DNA of 64,000 nt from Phytohalomonas tamaricis (GTDB lineage Bacteria; Pseudomonadota; Gammaproteobacteria; Pseudomonadales; Halomonadaceae), in assembly GCF_003012345.1 (NCBI RefSeq), contig NZ_PVRV01000019.1, forward strand, positions 713,245 to 777,244, read 5' to 3'. Under the pieces are notes generated by a model. It saw only the letters and a list, made by a program, of their open reading frames with translations, searched no databases and was not told the origin of the DNA. A program made the translations under genes and the position numbers. Shown piece by piece: positions 27,232 to 38,196 of the stretch; position 1 is the first letter of the stretch; each line of letters opens with the position of its first letter.

Positions 27232-29049
27232 ATGACACAGAGGGTGACAAACCCCGTCCGGGAAGAGGGCTATGCAGACCTGGAAAGCTATGCGGCGCTG
27301 GGTAACGGGCGCTCCGTAGCCCTGGTCGCCGCCGATGGGTCGATTGACTGGTGGTGCGTGCCGGACATGGATTCACCGCCCTTATTCGACCGTATCCTTG
27401 AGGCCGAACGAGGCGGCTTCTTTTGCCTCCAACCGGTGGAAGAATACCGCATTGAGCGTTGCTATCGTGACAACAGCAACGTGCTGGAAACTATGTATAT
27501 CACGGCATCAGGCAGCGCCAGGGTTACCGAATCGATCAATAGCAACACGGCGGGTCGCCTGCCTTGGGAGGAGCTTGCCCGTCGGATCGAGGGCATCGAA
27601 GGCAGCGTCGAGTTTACGGTCTGTTTCCGTGCCAGCACGCGTGACGATGCCGTGAGTCCGTGGATACAAGAAACCCCGATGGGTAACGTCATCGTTGTGG
27701 GTGACCTGATGACCATGTTTCGTCACTCCGATGACCTGCTTGATGTGCAGTGCACTGACCGGAAGGTGACGGCGCGTCTTGAGACCTCGAAGGGGTCACG
27801 TTCGTTGGTGGCGATCCTTGCGACTCAGGGTGAACCGCTGGCAGTGCCGCCGATCGAGGCGATCGATGAACGCATTGAGGTCAGCCATACGGCGTGGCGC
27901 AACTGGGCCGAAAAATTGGACTATGACGGCCATTATCGGCCTTGGGTTATCCGTTCAGCGCTGGCGCTAAAGTTTCTGATCTATTCCCCCAGCGGGGCGA
28001 TCGTTGCGGCGCCCACTACGTCGCTTCCCGAACGGATCGGCGGCGACAAGAATTATGATTATCGCTATGCCTGGATAAGAGATGCCTGTCTGACCATCAA
28101 AGGGCTATTGCATGCCGGCGCACTGGAGGAGTGTCAGGCGTCATTTTCGTGGCTGACGCAGACCATCCTCAAACATAAATCGAAGTTGCACGTCTGCTAT
28201 ACGCTGCGAGGCGATCGGGTGCCGGAAGAAGGTTATCCCCACCTTGAAGGATACAAGGGATCAAAGCCTGTCCGTGTTGGCAACCGTGCCACCGGGCAAT
28301 TTCAACTCAGCCTGTACGGTGATGTGCTGGCAACGGCTTCGCTATTTGCCGATGCCGGGCATGTTATCGATATCAGAACGGGCCGGCTTCTGGGCGATCT
28401 GGCTAACCAGTGCGCCGACCGCTGGCGCCAAAAGGATGCCGGTATCTGGGAGTTGCCCGAAGAACAGCACTATACCCATTCAAAAATGGGCTGCTGGTTG
28501 GCTCTGGCCCATGCGGTCAAGCTGGCCGAGGCGGGGCATATCGAACCGACCTGGGCGGCGCGCTGGCGCCGTGAGTGCGAGCGTATTCGCAGCTGGATAG
28601 ATACGCATTGCTGGTCAGAGGCCCGGCAGGCCTACACCTTCTATGCCGGGACGGAACGGCTGGATGCCGCTCAGTTATTGACCCATCGCTTTGGCTATGA
28701 CGGCAACCGTGAACGCATGCTATCGACTTATCGCGCGATTCGTGAGGAGCTGGGGCGTGGGCCGTTGCTCTATCGCTACTCAGGCGTGGACAGTGAAGAA
28801 GGCGCTTTCATCGCCTGCTCATTTTGGATGGTGGAGGCGCTGACGGCGTTGGAGTGCAAGGAGGACGCCGAAGCCGTGATGGATGCGCTGATCGGTAAGC
28901 TTGATGGCAATCTGGGTTTGCTGAGCGAAATGGTCGACCCGGCCTCGCATAAGGGGCTGGGGAACTTTCCTCAGGGCCTCAGTCATCTTGCGCTGATCTG
29001 CGGCGCAAATGCGCTGTCCGGGGGTGGGATCGAGGAATATCACCGCTGA
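27232..29049 (+). CDS. Cytosolic GH15 family glycoside hydrolase (glucoamylase/trehalase type)
   Basis: 605 residues with no signal peptide. The N-terminal domain opens with YADLESYAALGNGRSVALVA, then DGSIDWWCVPDMDSPPLFDR, typical of the GH15 group that includes bacterial and archaeal trehalases and glucodextranases. The barrel contains YDYRYAWIRDACLTIKGLL, the general-acid region GIWELPEEQHYTHSKMGCW (about 404) and the general-base region LLSEMVDP (about 562), then LGNFPQGLSHLALI. AAGGA precedes the ATG. A terminator follows at 29074. It may act on trehalose, a compatible solute, but glucan cleavage is equally possible. Confidence 0.88.
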   Translation: MTQRVTNPVREEGYADLESYAALGNGRSVALVAADGSIDWWCVPDMDSPPLFDRILEAERGGFFCLQPVEEYRIERCYRDNSNVLETMYITASGSARVTESINSNTAGRLPWEELARRIEGIEGSVEFTVCFRASTRDDAVSPWIQETPMGNVIVVGDLMTMFRHSDDLLDVQCTDRKVTARLETSKGSRSLVAILATQGEPLAVPPIEAIDERIEVSHTAWRNWAEKLDYDGHYRPWVIRSALALKFLIYSPSGAIVAAPTTSLPERIGGDKNYDYRYAWIRDACLTIKGLLHAGALEECQASFSWLTQTILKHKSKLHVCYTLRGDRVPEEGYPHLEGYKGSKPVRVGNRATGQFQLSLYGDVLATASLFADAGHVIDIRTGRLLGDLANQCADRWRQKDAGIWELPEEQHYTHSKMGCWLALAHAVKLAEAGHIEPTWAARWRRECERIRSWIDTHCWSEARQAYTFYAGTERLDAAQLLTHRFGYDGNRERMLSTYRAIREELGRGPLLYRYSGVDSEEGAFIACSFWMVEALTALECKEDAEAVMDALIGKLDGNLGLLSEMVDPASHKGLGNFPQGLSHLALICGANALSGGGIEEYHR

Positions 29050-29073
29050 TATCGGCATAAACTCAAGGAAAAC

Positions 29074-29093
29074 GCCGCATCTCGGGATGCGGC
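29074..29093 (+). terminator. Terminator behind the GH15 gene
   Basis: Arms GCCGCATC (29074-29081) and GATGCGGC (29086-29093), then ATTTGTGTT. Confidence 0.65.
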
Positions 29094-29135
29094 ATTTGTG
29101 TTCAGGCCGTTTTTACGAATACCGTCACAACGGTA

Positions 29136-30089
29136 TTAAAGACCGCTCGCCAGCCCCTGCGCCTCATCGCCACCCAAATGAATGTTCATGCACTGCACCG
29201 CTGCACCGGCAGCGCCCTTGCCAAGATTATCGAGTCGCGCCGATAGCACCACGCGCCCTTCGCCAGCAAACACGAACAGGTCGACACGGTTGGTGTCGTT
29301 GCATCCTTGAACGTCGAAGAAGCCACCGTCGAGGTTGGTATCGTCACTTAACGGCATGACGCGGACAAAACGCTCGTCGGCGTAATGGTCACGATAGGCG
29401 GCGTGAATGGCTTCGGCACTGGCATCCGAGGCGAGATGCGACAGGTGCAGCGGTACGGTAACGCTCAGCCCCTTGAGAAAGTTGCCCACTACCGGCGTGA
29501 ATACCGGTGCGTCGGCCAGTCCGCCGTGGGCACGCATTTCCGGCAAGTGCTTGTGATTGAGGCTCAGCGCGTAGGCGCGCGGGCTGGTGAGACGGTCGTT
29601 ACCGCCAGCCTCGTATTCGGCGATCATCTTCTTGCCGCCGCCGCTGTAACCGGTCAGTGAGAAGGCCGAGAGAGGGTAGTCGGGCGGCAATAAACCGGCA
29701 TCAATCAAGGGGCGTACCAGCAGCACGAAGGCGCTGGCATGGCAGCCGGGCACTGCGATGCGCTTGCTGGCGCGCAGCCGCTCGCGCTGACCTTTGATTA
29801 GCTCGGGCAGGCCGTAGACCCAGTCGTCACTGGTACGAAACGCCGTGCTGGCATCAATGATGCACGTGTCCGGATTGTCGACCAGCGCCACCGCTTCGCG
29901 TGAGGCGACGTCGGGCAGGCACAGAAAGGCGACATCGGCGGCATTCAAAAAGCGTGCACGTTCGGCGGGGTCCTTGCGCTTGTCCTCGGCAATGCGCAAA
30001 AGCTCGATATCGGTGCGGTCAGCCAGATAGTCGAGCAACCTGAGCCCGGTCGTGCCTTCCTGCCCATCGACGAATACCTTGAATGTCAT
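29136..30089 (-). CDS. argC: N-acetyl-gamma-glutamyl-phosphate reductase, type 2
   Basis: 317 residues, arginine biosynthesis step 3 (N-acetylglutamyl phosphate to semialdehyde). The short type 2 form opens [18 protein letters not shown]; the nucleophile is Cys116 in [10 protein letters not shown], and [12 protein letters not shown] is conserved. GGAGAGG precedes the ATG. Not linked to other arg genes. Confidence 0.93.
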   Translation of the reverse strand: MTFKVFVDGQEGTTGLRLLDYLADRTDIELLRIAEDKRKDPAERARFLNAADVAFLCLPDVASREAVALVDNPDTCIIDASTAFRTSDDWVYGLPELIKGQRERLRASKRIAVPGCHASAFVLLVRPLIDAGLLPPDYPLSAFSLTGYSGGGKKMIAEYEAGGNDRLTSPRAYALSLNHKHLPEMRAHGGLADAPVFTPVVGNFLKGLSVTVPLHLSHLASDASAEAIHAAYRDHYADERFVRVMPLSDDTNLDGGFFDVQGCNDTNRVDLFVFAGEGRVVLSARLDNLGKGAAGAAVQCMNIHLGGDEAQGLASGL

Positions 30090-30347
30090 GACGCCTCTCC
30101 TGAAGTCTGATGCCTGTCATTGTGCTATCGGTACGGCGGTGGCGCAAAAAAATAAGCATATGAGGCGAGTGTCAATGGGTACGCTCTGTCATCAAGCTTA
30201 AGATCACATGCGCCATGACGGTGATGACTGGCCGAGCGCAGTAGCTTTTCTATGCTGAACGGTATGTTTTGCCGGGCATCGATTGCCGGGCATCGATTTG
30301 CCGAGTATCGAGACGCCTGCCGTTTCCTCTCATCAAGGAGTGCTCGC

Positions 30348-31565
30348 ATGCGCACCGCTCTGACTTACGCCACGCTCTCTGCCTTTCTCCTCTGCAGCGA
30401 GGCCGCTTTTTCCCAGTCGCAGGATAAAGCGCCTGTACCCACGCCGCTGCCCAACGTGCCCAGCCAGGAACCGGCCTTCGAAGGCCAGACCCGCGCGCCG
30501 CAGATCGATTCGAACGTCACGCTCGATCATATGGTTGTCGCCGATGGGTTCGAGCACCCGTGGGCGATCGAGTTCATGCCCGATGGACGCATGCTGGTAA
30601 CCGAACGGGCCGGGCGGTTGCGAATCGTTTCGCCCTCCGGTGAAGTTTCCGATCCGGTTAAAGGACTGCCCCGATTCGATACGCGCGGTCAGGGCGGGCT
30701 GCTTGATGTCGTGCTGGGGCGCGATTTTGCCAACGATCGGAAGATCTATTTCAGCTACGCCGAACCCCACGAGAATGGCAAGACGAATACCGCAGTGGCG
30801 CGCGCGACCTTGGCTAAGGACGGCAGTACGCTGAACGATGTCGAGGTGATCTTTCAACAGCAACCGTCATGGGATTCGACCAAGCACTACGGCTCGCGGC
30901 TGGTATGGGACAACAATGGACATCTCTATGTGACGCTGGGTGAGCGTGCGCTGCCCGAGTCGCGCCAATTGGCGCAACAGCTTGATAATCATCTCGGCAA
31001 GGTGATGCGTATCAACCCCGACGGCTCGGCGCCGGAGAATAATCCCTTCGTTGATAAGAACAATGCCAAACCGGAGATATGGTCGTATGGCCATCGCAAC
31101 ATTCAAGGTGCGGCACTCAACCCAGGCAGCGGCGCGCTTTGGACGATCGAACACGGCCCTCAGGGGGGGGATGAGATCAATATTCCCGAGGCGGGCAAGA
31201 ACTACGGTTGGCCGGTAATCACGTATGGTGAAGATTATTCAGGTGAGCCGATCGGGGAAGGCATCACTGCCAAGCAGGGGATGGAGCAGCCCATCTACTA
31301 CTGGGATCCGGTGATTTCGCCCAGCGGCGTCGCGTTCTATCAGGGCAACATGTTCCCGAATTGGCAGGGCAATCTGTTGATTTCCGCACTCCATCCTAGC
31401 GCGCTGGTGCGTCTTGAACTCGACGGCAATCGGGTGAAAGGCGAGGAACGTCTGTTGACTGATGTCGGTCGTATTCGCGATGTCGCCGAAGGCCCGGATG
31501 GCGCGGTGTGGGTCATCACTGACAAGGACAATGGCGAGCTGATCCACGTGACACGCGGCGATTAA
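30348..31565 (+). CDS. Exported PQQ-dependent aldose sugar dehydrogenase (YliI-like)
   Basis: 405 residues with a signal peptide (about 1-22, ending EAAFSQSQ). A six-bladed propeller of the soluble GDH/Asd type: PWAIEFMPDGRMLVTERAGR, GGLLDVVLGRDFANDRKIYF, WSYGHRNIQGAALNP, HGPQGGDEIN and ISPSGVAFYQG are the conserved PQQ/calcium loop regions. Start at 30348 with AAGGAG upstream; a 32-codon extension is rejected. It oxidises aldoses in the periplasm; electron acceptor unknown. Confidence 0.9.
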   Translation: MRTALTYATLSAFLLCSEAAFSQSQDKAPVPTPLPNVPSQEPAFEGQTRAPQIDSNVTLDHMVVADGFEHPWAIEFMPDGRMLVTERAGRLRIVSPSGEVSDPVKGLPRFDTRGQGGLLDVVLGRDFANDRKIYFSYAEPHENGKTNTAVARATLAKDGSTLNDVEVIFQQQPSWDSTKHYGSRLVWDNNGHLYVTLGERALPESRQLAQQLDNHLGKVMRINPDGSAPENNPFVDKNNAKPEIWSYGHRNIQGAALNPGSGALWTIEHGPQGGDEINIPEAGKNYGWPVITYGEDYSGEPIGEGITAKQGMEQPIYYWDPVISPSGVAFYQGNMFPNWQGNLLISALHPSALVRLELDGNRVKGEERLLTDVGRIRDVAEGPDGAVWVITDKDNGELIHVTRGD

Positions 31566-31610
31566 CTGTCTCTTCCTTCTGGTCGTTCTTCTGGGAAGTC
31601 GCTCTTCTGG

Positions 31611-31647
31611 AAAAAAGGCGGCGCGGCCTTTCAGACCGCGCCGCCTT
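31611..31647 (-). terminator. Terminator of ilvD
   Basis: AAGGCGGCGCGG (31615-31626) pairs with CCGCGCCGCCTT (31636-31647); on the minus strand a T-run follows (A-run 31611-31616). Confidence 0.85.
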
Positions 31648-31670
31648 GCGTTGCGAGCGTATGAAAGCGC

Positions 31671-33371
31671 TTATTCGTCGATCCAAAGATCCGTTACCGC
31701 ACCTTGCGACGCCGAACTGACCGTGCGCGCATACTTGGCCAGCACTCCGCGCTTATAGCGTGGGGCAGGCTGCTGCCAGGCGGTGCGGCGTCTGGCGAGC
31801 TCGTCATCGCTGATATTGACCGTAATGGAGTCGGCTTCGGCGTCGATGGTGATCTCATCGCCATCCTCGACCAGCGCAATCGGTCCGCCATTGAACGCTT
31901 CGGGGGTGATGTGGCCGACCACAAAGCCGTGGCTGCCGCCGGAGAAACGTCCGTCGGTGATCAACGCGACGTCGTTGCCCAGCCCACGACCCATGATCGC
32001 CGAGGTCGGGGTGAGCATCTCGCGCATGCCGGGGCCGCCTCTCGGGCCTTCGTAGCGGATGACCAGCACGTCGCCGGCGACCACCGTGCCGTCATTGATA
32101 CGTGCCTGAGCCTCCTCCTCTGAGCCGAACACCCGCGCCCGCCCGGTGAAGCGTACGCCTTCCTTGCCGGTGATCTTGGCCACCGCGCCCTCGGGCGCAA
32201 GATTACCGTAGAGGATGCGCAGGTGGCTTTGTGCCTTGATCGGCTTGTCGAGCGGCGCGATGATCTGCTGATCATCGGGGTACGGTTGTACCTCGGCGAG
32301 GTTTTCAGCCAGCGTCTGGCCGGTGACGGTCAGGCAATCGCCGTGCAGGAGCCCGGCATTGAGCAGATTTTTCATCAAGGGCTGAATGCCACCGATGGCG
32401 ACCAGTTCGCTCATCATGTAGTGACCGCTAGGGCGCAGGTCAGCGACCACCGGCACGCGCTTGCCGATCTCGGTAAAGTCATCCAGAGACAGCTCGACGC
32501 CAACGGTATTGGCCATTGCAATCAGGTGCAGCACAGCGTTGGTCGAGCCGCCAAGGGCGATGACCATGGTGATCGCATTCTCAAACGCCTTCCTCGTCAT
32601 GATGTCAGACGGTTTGATATCGAGTTCGAGCAGTTTGAGCACCGCCGCGCCGGCGGCTCGGCTGTCGGCGCGCTTGTTGTCAGAAACCGCATTTTGCGCC
32701 GAAGAGTTGGGCAGGCTCATGCCTAGCGCCTCGATTGCCGAGGCCATGGTGTTGGCGGTGTACATACCGCCGCATGAGCCGGGGCCGGGAATGGCCGTTT
32801 CTTCGATCTGCTTGACGTCAATCAATGATAGATCGCCACGCGAGTGGGCGCCCATCGCTTCGAACACCGAGACGATGTCGGTATGCCCGGCGCCGGGCAG
32901 GATGGTTCCGCCATAGACGAATACGCTGGGGCGGTTGAGCCGCGCCAGACCCATCACGCAGCCGGGCATGTTCTTATCGCAGCCGCCCACTGCCACCAGA
33001 CCATCGAACCCCTCGCAGCCGGCGACCGTCTCGATAGAGTCAGCGATCACTTCGCGCGACACCATCGAATACTTCATGCCCTCGGTGCCGTTGGCGATAC
33101 CATCGCTGATGGTAATAGTGTTGAACACCACGCCTTTTCCTCCGGCGTCATCAGCGCCGCCGCTGGCTTCGTCGGCGAGGATATTGATGTGGCTGTTGCA
33201 GGGGGTGACGCGACTCCAGGTCGAGGCGATACCGATCTGCGGCTTGTGGAAATCATCATCATTGAAGCCTACGGCGCGCAGCATGGCACGGCTGGCGGCC
33301 TTGCCCGGGCCATCGACTACTTGGCTGGAATAGCGGCGGCGCTTGTCCTGTTGCGGATACTCATCACTCAT
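31671..33371 (-). CDS. ilvD: Dihydroxy-acid dehydratase
   Basis: 566 residues, branched-chain amino acid synthesis, converting 2,3-dihydroxyisovalerate or 2,3-dihydroxymethylvalerate to the 2-oxo acids. Iron-sulfur ligands lie in CNSH (early), [20 protein letters not shown] and [20 protein letters not shown]. The length fits the shorter, 2Fe-2S-type IlvD/EDD subgroup (about 560) rather than the 615-residue enterobacterial form. Sugar-acid dehydratases belong to the same family and are a less likely alternative. Monocistronic, divergent from rhlE. Confidence 0.9.
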   Translation of the reverse strand: MSDEYPQQDKRRRYSSQVVDGPGKAASRAMLRAVGFNDDDFHKPQIGIASTWSRVTPCNSHINILADEASGGADDAGGKGVVFNTITISDGIANGTEGMKYSMVSREVIADSIETVAGCEGFDGLVAVGGCDKNMPGCVMGLARLNRPSVFVYGGTILPGAGHTDIVSVFEAMGAHSRGDLSLIDVKQIEETAIPGPGSCGGMYTANTMASAIEALGMSLPNSSAQNAVSDNKRADSRAAGAAVLKLLELDIKPSDIMTRKAFENAITMVIALGGSTNAVLHLIAMANTVGVELSLDDFTEIGKRVPVVADLRPSGHYMMSELVAIGGIQPLMKNLLNAGLLHGDCLTVTGQTLAENLAEVQPYPDDQQIIAPLDKPIKAQSHLRILYGNLAPEGAVAKITGKEGVRFTGRARVFGSEEEAQARINDGTVVAGDVLVIRYEGPRGGPGMREMLTPTSAIMGRGLGNDVALITDGRFSGGSHGFVVGHITPEAFNGGPIALVEDGDEITIDAEADSITVNISDDELARRRTAWQQPAPRYKRGVLAKYARTVSSASQGAVTDLWIDE

Positions 33372-33726
33372 GGCATCGGTCTCGTGCGTTATATTGGTTA
33401 AATCGTCCAGTGATTCATTTTTCAGGGAAAGGTGGTGACCTGAAAAGAGAAAAAGTCACTACGATAGTGGTCGGCAGAGGCTGACGATGCAACTTCCTGA
33501 GTCTGCTTAGGGTTTATTTATAACCGCTGGCACTGATCTTCAGGAGGGCGTATCAACGTGGCTACTACGAATGAGCGCAAAAAAGGCGTATAGTGGTGCG
33601 CACTAGGCATGCCCCTTCTCATGATTTCCCGGATTGTTCGGTGAGATTGGCGGGATGCCAGTCATCCCAAGCCATTCTTTCGCCCGAAACCAGCGTGCTG
33701 GTGGGGCGCCGTGAGACAAAATATAG
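33372..33726. other. Intergenic region between ilvD and rhlE
   Basis: About 355 bases between divergent genes. No gene was seen; it should hold both promoters and a long rhlE leader. Confidence 0.4.
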
Positions 33727-35022
33727 ATGTCATTTTCTTCCCTCGGGCTCAATGCTGAGCTGCTCCGAGCCGTAGCCGATGCCGGTTACAGTGAACCTTC
33801 ACCGATTCAGGCCAAGGCGATTCCCGCTTGCCTGGAAGGCCGCGACGTGCTCGCCGCTGCCCAGACCGGGACCGGCAAGACCGCCGGCTTTACGCTACCG
33901 ATTCTGCAGCGCCTGTCGGCCAATCACTACGATCGCAACCGCCCGGTGCGCGCCTTGATTCTCACTCCGACCCGCGAGCTGGCAGCGCAGATCGGTGAGT
34001 CGGTCGACAAGTACGGCAAGTACCTCAACCCGCGTTTGAAGAGTGACGTGGTCTACGGCGGGGTCAAGATCAACCCGCAGATGATGCGTCTGCGCGGCGG
34101 CGTCGATATTCTCGTCGCCTGCCCGGGTCGTCTGCTCGATCTGGTTGGCCAGAATGCCGTCAAGCTCGACCGTGTCGAGACGCTGGTGCTCGATGAAGCC
34201 GATCGCATGCTCGACATGGGCTTCATGCGCGACGTGCGCAAGATTCTCAATCTGCTGCCGAAAAAGCGTCAGAACCTGCTGTTCTCGGCGACCTTCTCCA
34301 AGGAGATCCGCGAGCTGACCTCGACGCTGCTGTCCGATCCGGTCAGTATCGATGTTGCACCGCGTAACACCGCCGCCGAGACGGTCTCCCAGTCGGTCTA
34401 CAAGGCTGACAAGAAGGTCAAGCCGGCACTACTGATTCATTTGATCAAGCAGCACAACTGGCGTCAGGTGCTGGTCTTCACGGCGACCAAGCACATGGCC
34501 AACCGCGTTACCCAGCATCTGCAGAAGGCTGATATTACCGCTGCAGCGATTCATGGCAACAAGAGCCAGGGGGCGCGTACCTCGGCGCTGGCCGGCTTCA
34601 AGTCAGGGGAGATCGAGGTATTGGTCGCGACCGACGTTGCCGCACGCGGCATTGATATCGCGCATTTGCCCAACGTGATCAACTTTGAATTGCCCAACAC
34701 GCCGGCTGATTATGTTCACCGTATCGGTCGTACTGGCCGCGCGGGTGCGTCAGGGCAGGCGGTATCGCTGGTTGCTCCTGATGAGCGTGATCAGCTGCGT
34801 CAGATCGAACGGCTGATCTCCAAGTCAATCAAGGTCGCCGAGGCCGAAGGTTTCGACCCCAATGCCGGTCACGCCGAGATGGCCGATTCCCGCGCTGGCA
34901 CACCGCCGCCGCGGGGCAACCGCAACGGTGGGCCGCGTCGTGATAGCAGAAGCGCGGATGCCGGTGACAAGCCAGCGCGTCGTCGTCGCCCACGCAGCCG
35001 CAGTGCTGGCAGGTCTGAGTAA
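33727..35022 (+). CDS. rhlE: DEAD-box RNA helicase, RhlE-like
   Basis: 431 residues: Q motif PIQAKAIP, motif I AQTGTGKT (45-52), Ia [14 protein letters not shown] (156-159), III SAT (187-189) and [12 protein letters not shown] (331-340). A basic Gly/Arg/Pro-rich tail after about 380 suits RNA binding. The family acts in ribosome assembly and RNA turnover. No strong Shine-Dalgarno at this ATG, but the N-terminus [15 protein letters not shown] is standard for RhlE. Confidence 0.9.
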   Translation: MSFSSLGLNAELLRAVADAGYSEPSPIQAKAIPACLEGRDVLAAAQTGTGKTAGFTLPILQRLSANHYDRNRPVRALILTPTRELAAQIGESVDKYGKYLNPRLKSDVVYGGVKINPQMMRLRGGVDILVACPGRLLDLVGQNAVKLDRVETLVLDEADRMLDMGFMRDVRKILNLLPKKRQNLLFSATFSKEIRELTSTLLSDPVSIDVAPRNTAAETVSQSVYKADKKVKPALLIHLIKQHNWRQVLVFTATKHMANRVTQHLQKADITAAAIHGNKSQGARTSALAGFKSGEIEVLVATDVAARGIDIAHLPNVINFELPNTPADYVHRIGRTGRAGASGQAVSLVAPDERDQLRQIERLISKSIKVAEAEGFDPNAGHAEMADSRAGTPPPRGNRNGGPRRDSRSADAGDKPARRRRPRSRSAGRSE

Positions 35023-35060
35023 CACAGCGCTTTTAAGCGTTAAGAAGTAGTCGGGAAACG

Positions 35061-35089
35061 CGGCGGCTCTGCACCATGCAGAGCCGCCG
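35061..35089 (+). terminator. Hairpin behind rhlE
   Basis: Perfect 13-bp stem CGGCGGCTCTGCA (35061-35073) with TGCAGAGCCGCCG (35077-35089) and a 3-base loop; the T-run is weak. Confidence 0.65.
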
Positions 35090-35145
35090 CAGTCGTTTAT
35101 GTGGCAGTGCGGTAATAAAGCAATATCGCGTATATCCGCATCGTT

Positions 35146-35160
35146 GAACTAGGCTTTTAG
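35146..35160 (+). promoter_or_regulatory. Possible sigma-S-type -10 upstream of the App1-like gene
   Basis: GAACTAGGCTTTTAG carries the CTAGGCTT element also found before the exported SDR and the 48670 gene; about 45 nt before the start codon. Confidence 0.4.
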
Positions 35161-35203
35161 TAATCTCATGAACGCTATCGATTAATCTTTCGGATAAACC
35201 ACC

Positions 35204-36304
35204 ATGTCTTACCGCCCGGCACATACGTTCAAGTCCGGTCTCAAGAAGCTGATGCGCATCGCGGCCAAGCCGATGAAGTCCGAGCGTGCCCACGGTGGCC
35301 GTGTGATTCACACCTATAGAGGTTACGGTTCCCACAAGGAAGCGTTTCTGATGGGGCGAGTATTCAGGCAGCCTGGCTTCGGGCTCTCGCTGGCAGAAGG
35401 GTCAACGCTTCAGGATATCGTCGATATCGGCCGGCGTACGATCCGTTGGGGGGTGAAGAATACTGATGTCACGATTACGCTGGGCGCATCACGCACAGTG
35501 GTAACAACGGATCGCGACGGCTATTTCCATGCGCATATCGCGCTTGATCATGCCCTGCCCACCAATGTGAACTGGCATATTGCCGAGTTGGAAACGGTCT
35601 CCCGTCACGGCACCACCACCACGGCAACCGCTGAAATCTATATTCCTCCCGCGAGTGTCGATATCGCCATAATCAGTGATATCGATGACACGGTGATGTA
35701 CACCGGCGTCGCCAACAAGCTCAAGATGATGTACCGGCTGTTTATCGAAAAGGCCGATCAGCGTACGGCCTTTCCCGGAGTGGCGGCGTTCTATCAGGGG
35801 CTTTATGTCGGCAGGGATGGAGACCGCAAGCGGCCACTGCTCTACGTCTCTCGCGCCCCGTGGAGCATTTATGAGGTGCTGGAAGAGTTCTTTAACGCCA
35901 ACAATATTCCCGTCGGACCGGTGCTGTTTCTTAGAGAGTGGGGATTAACGCTACAGCGCCCGCTGCCGCCTCGAGCGGAGGACCACAAGGAAACGACGAT
36001 CAAGAAAATGCTGGAACTCTACGCCGATCTGCCCTTCGTACTGATCGGCGATAGCGGCCAGCATGATCCCGAGATTTATACCCAGATCGTCAAGGATCAC
36101 CCCGGTCGTATCACGGCGATCTATATCCGTAAGGTCGATAACGATGCCGTACGCGACGAAGCGATCAAGTGTCTTGCCAATGAGGTCGCCGGGACCGGCT
36201 GTACGCTGGTGCTCGCCCCCGATAGTGCCACCATGGCCGAGCACGCCTTTGAACAAGGCTATATTTCGGCGCAGGCATTGGAAGACGTGCGTCGCGAGTG
36301 TTAG
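35204..36304 (+). CDS. App1-like phosphatidate phosphatase domain protein (DUF2183)
   Basis: 366 residues. The catalytic HAD-type motif DIDDT (159-163) is followed by MYTGVANKLKMMYRLFIEKA, then FPGVAAFYQGL, YVSRAPWSIYEVLEEFF and IGDSGQHDPEIY (the terminal Asp motif), all typical of App1-type Mg-dependent phosphatidate phosphatases. The first 150 residues form a beta-rich domain. No signal peptide. Role likely in phospholipid turnover; a possible stress promoter precedes it. Confidence 0.85.
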   Translation: MSYRPAHTFKSGLKKLMRIAAKPMKSERAHGGRVIHTYRGYGSHKEAFLMGRVFRQPGFGLSLAEGSTLQDIVDIGRRTIRWGVKNTDVTITLGASRTVVTTDRDGYFHAHIALDHALPTNVNWHIAELETVSRHGTTTTATAEIYIPPASVDIAIISDIDDTVMYTGVANKLKMMYRLFIEKADQRTAFPGVAAFYQGLYVGRDGDRKRPLLYVSRAPWSIYEVLEEFFNANNIPVGPVLFLREWGLTLQRPLPPRAEDHKETTIKKMLELYADLPFVLIGDSGQHDPEIYTQIVKDHPGRITAIYIRKVDNDAVRDEAIKCLANEVAGTGCTLVLAPDSATMAEHAFEQGYISAQALEDVRREC

Positions 36305-36310
36305 ACCCTG

Positions 36311-36949
36311 TCATGCGCGTGCTAACACCACGCTTATGTTATTGGCCGGCATGGTAATGACCTCCTTCATCATCAAGCGGCACTGTGCAGCCAACGGTAT
36401 GAGGTCATTTTCCAGATCACGTATACCCCACTGAGGATGGCGGGCACGCAGGCTCTGATCAAATTCCCTGTTGCTAGCCGCGGTGTGCTCGCCATTGCGC
36501 GTGAAGGGACCGTAAAGCATCAGCACGCCCCCGTGGGATAAGCGCTCACCGGCTTCTGCCAGCAGCGCTTCAGTGGCCTGCCACGGGGCGATATGGATCA
36601 TGTTGCAGCAGACAATCGCATCAATCTGACCAATCTCATCCGGCCAGGGCCGTTGAGTGGCATCAAGCAGCAGGGGCGGGCACACGTTGGTCAGCCCTTC
36701 ATGGGCTGTCCAGGCTGCAATCGAACGCCTTGCCTGTTCGCTGGGGTCACTGGGCTGCCAGGTGATACCGGGCAATGCGCGGGCGAAATGCACCGCGTGT
36801 TCGCCGCTGCCACTGGCGATTTCCAGCACGTGCGCCTGCGCGGGTAGTAGTGTTTCCAATACCTTGAGGATAGGTGCGCGATTGCGCTGTGCCGCTGGGC
36901 TGAAGAGGCGCTCCTCAGGCGAGCTGGAGAGCGTTTCCATGGTGTCCAT
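36311..36949 (-). CDS. SAM-dependent methyltransferase-like protein (DUF938)
   Basis: About 213 residues. FSPAAQRNRAPILKVLETLL is the family signature, VLEIASGSGEHAVHFARALP is the SAM-binding loop and CCNMIHIAPWQA follows. Start taken at 36949 (MDTMET); the upstream extension overlaps the hpxO end. Substrate unknown. It lies 56 bp behind hpxO on the same strand, possibly co-transcribed. Confidence 0.82.
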   Translation of the reverse strand: MDTMETLSSSPEERLFSPAAQRNRAPILKVLETLLPAQAHVLEIASGSGEHAVHFARALPGITWQPSDPSEQARRSIAAWTAHEGLTNVCPPLLLDATQRPWPDEIGQIDAIVCCNMIHIAPWQATEALLAEAGERLSHGGVLMLYGPFTRNGEHTAASNREFDQSLRARHPQWGIRDLENDLIPLAAQCRLMMKEVITMPANNISVVLARA

Positions 36950-37005
36950 TCGGCTATTCTCTCGCGATGTTTGGCGCCCCCTTGAGGAGCGCCCGTGTGT
37001 ATGGG

Positions 37006-38196
37006 TTATTCCAATGGTCCGCTCAGAATGGTCTTGCACATGCCGTCGATAATGTGATGCCCATCTTCCACGGCGAGTTCCTCATACCACTGCTGGGTCT
37101 GTTGCGGGTTCTTGCCATGCGTCGTCTCGGCACGCTTGCGTGCGCGCGTGATAATATCGGCGACACGCTCGCAGCGCGCAGCATCATAGGCGGCCAATGC
37201 CTGATTGATGGTGTCTGTTGCGCTACTGCCTTCGGCGTTATCCAGGCAGCGTGCCAGTACCCAGGCATCTTCCATCGCCTGACAACCGCCCTGGCCGAGA
37301 TCCGGGGCCATGCCGTGCCCGGCATCGCCGAGCAGCGCGACGCGATCGCTGACCAGCGTGGGCAGCGGGGCGATATCGTGAATCTCGACGCGCGCCATTG
37401 TTGCCGGGTCGAGCCGCTCGATCAGACGCTGCACGGGCGCTGCCCAGTCACTGAAATGGTGGCTGAGTTCGTCGCGGTAGCGGGAAGGATTATTGTCGCT
37501 TCCGGTGGGTTGAGGGACATCGAAGAAGAAGTAAAAGCGCTCCTCTCCCGCTGCGCCGCCCATCGGCATCATCGACACACGCTGATGATCGCCGACGTAC
37601 TGCACCCAACTGGTTGCCGGGGCCAGGTCTTTCGTGGCCGGCACGCTGCCGTTCCAGTTGACGTACCCGGCGTAACGGCGTTCGACGTGAAAGCCGACCA
37701 CCTTGTCACGCAGTCTGGAGTGGGTGCCGTCGGCAATGACGAGCAGATCACCGGTTGTCTGGCTGCCATCCTCGAAGGTGGCCATCACGCCTTCAGGCGT
37801 CTGGTTGAAATCAACGCAGCTCATGCCGAGATGAACATGCTCTTCACCGACGGCGTTGAGCAGGATGCGCTGCAGTTCGGTACGCGCAATAGGATACGCG
37901 CGCTGTTCGACCTGGGTGTAAAGCGGCTCAAGACTGAAGTCGGTGAGCAGATTGCCTGCTTTATGGTAGTAGGCCATGCGGTCCATCTGACCGCCCGCCG
38001 CGGCGATAGCATCACCCAGGCCCAGTTGATTGAGAACCTTGATGCCGTTGGACCATACCGATATGGCCGCACCGGCGGGGCGCAGTTCACTCACGCGGTC
38101 ATAGACTTCAACGTGATGCCCGGCCTGGCGCAGGGCGGTGGCGGCACTCAGCCCGCCCATGCCGGCCCCGATGACGATAATATTTAGCCTTTTCAT
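37006..38196 (-). CDS. hpxO: FAD-dependent urate hydroxylase
   Basis: 396 residues, class A flavoprotein monooxygenase: IIVIGAGMGGLSAATALRQA (FAD), RYAGYVNWNGSV, VALLGDAGHGMAPDLGQGGC (second FAD motif). The C-terminus IDGMCKTILSGPLE is nearly the same as in Klebsiella HpxO as I recall it, which oxidises urate to 5-hydroxyisourate. No other purine-catabolic genes adjoin it here. Confidence 0.85.
   Translation of the reverse strand: MKRLNIIVIGAGMGGLSAATALRQAGHHVEVYDRVSELRPAGAAISVWSNGIKVLNQLGLGDAIAAAGGQMDRMAYYHKAGNLLTDFSLEPLYTQVEQRAYPIARTELQRILLNAVGEEHVHLGMSCVDFNQTPEGVMATFEDGSQTTGDLLVIADGTHSRLRDKVVGFHVERRYAGYVNWNGSVPATKDLAPATSWVQYVGDHQRVSMMPMGGAAGEERFYFFFDVPQPTGSDNNPSRYRDELSHHFSDWAAPVQRLIERLDPATMARVEIHDIAPLPTLVSDRVALLGDAGHGMAPDLGQGGCQAMEDAWVLARCLDNAEGSSATDTINQALAAYDAARCERVADIITRARKRAETTHGKNPQQTQQWYEELAVEDGHHIIDGMCKTILSGPLE

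Noticed and set aside
36967..38187. 406-residue ORF antisense to hpxO
   Set aside because: Long only because of GC-rich third positions; HpxO on the other strand is unambiguous.
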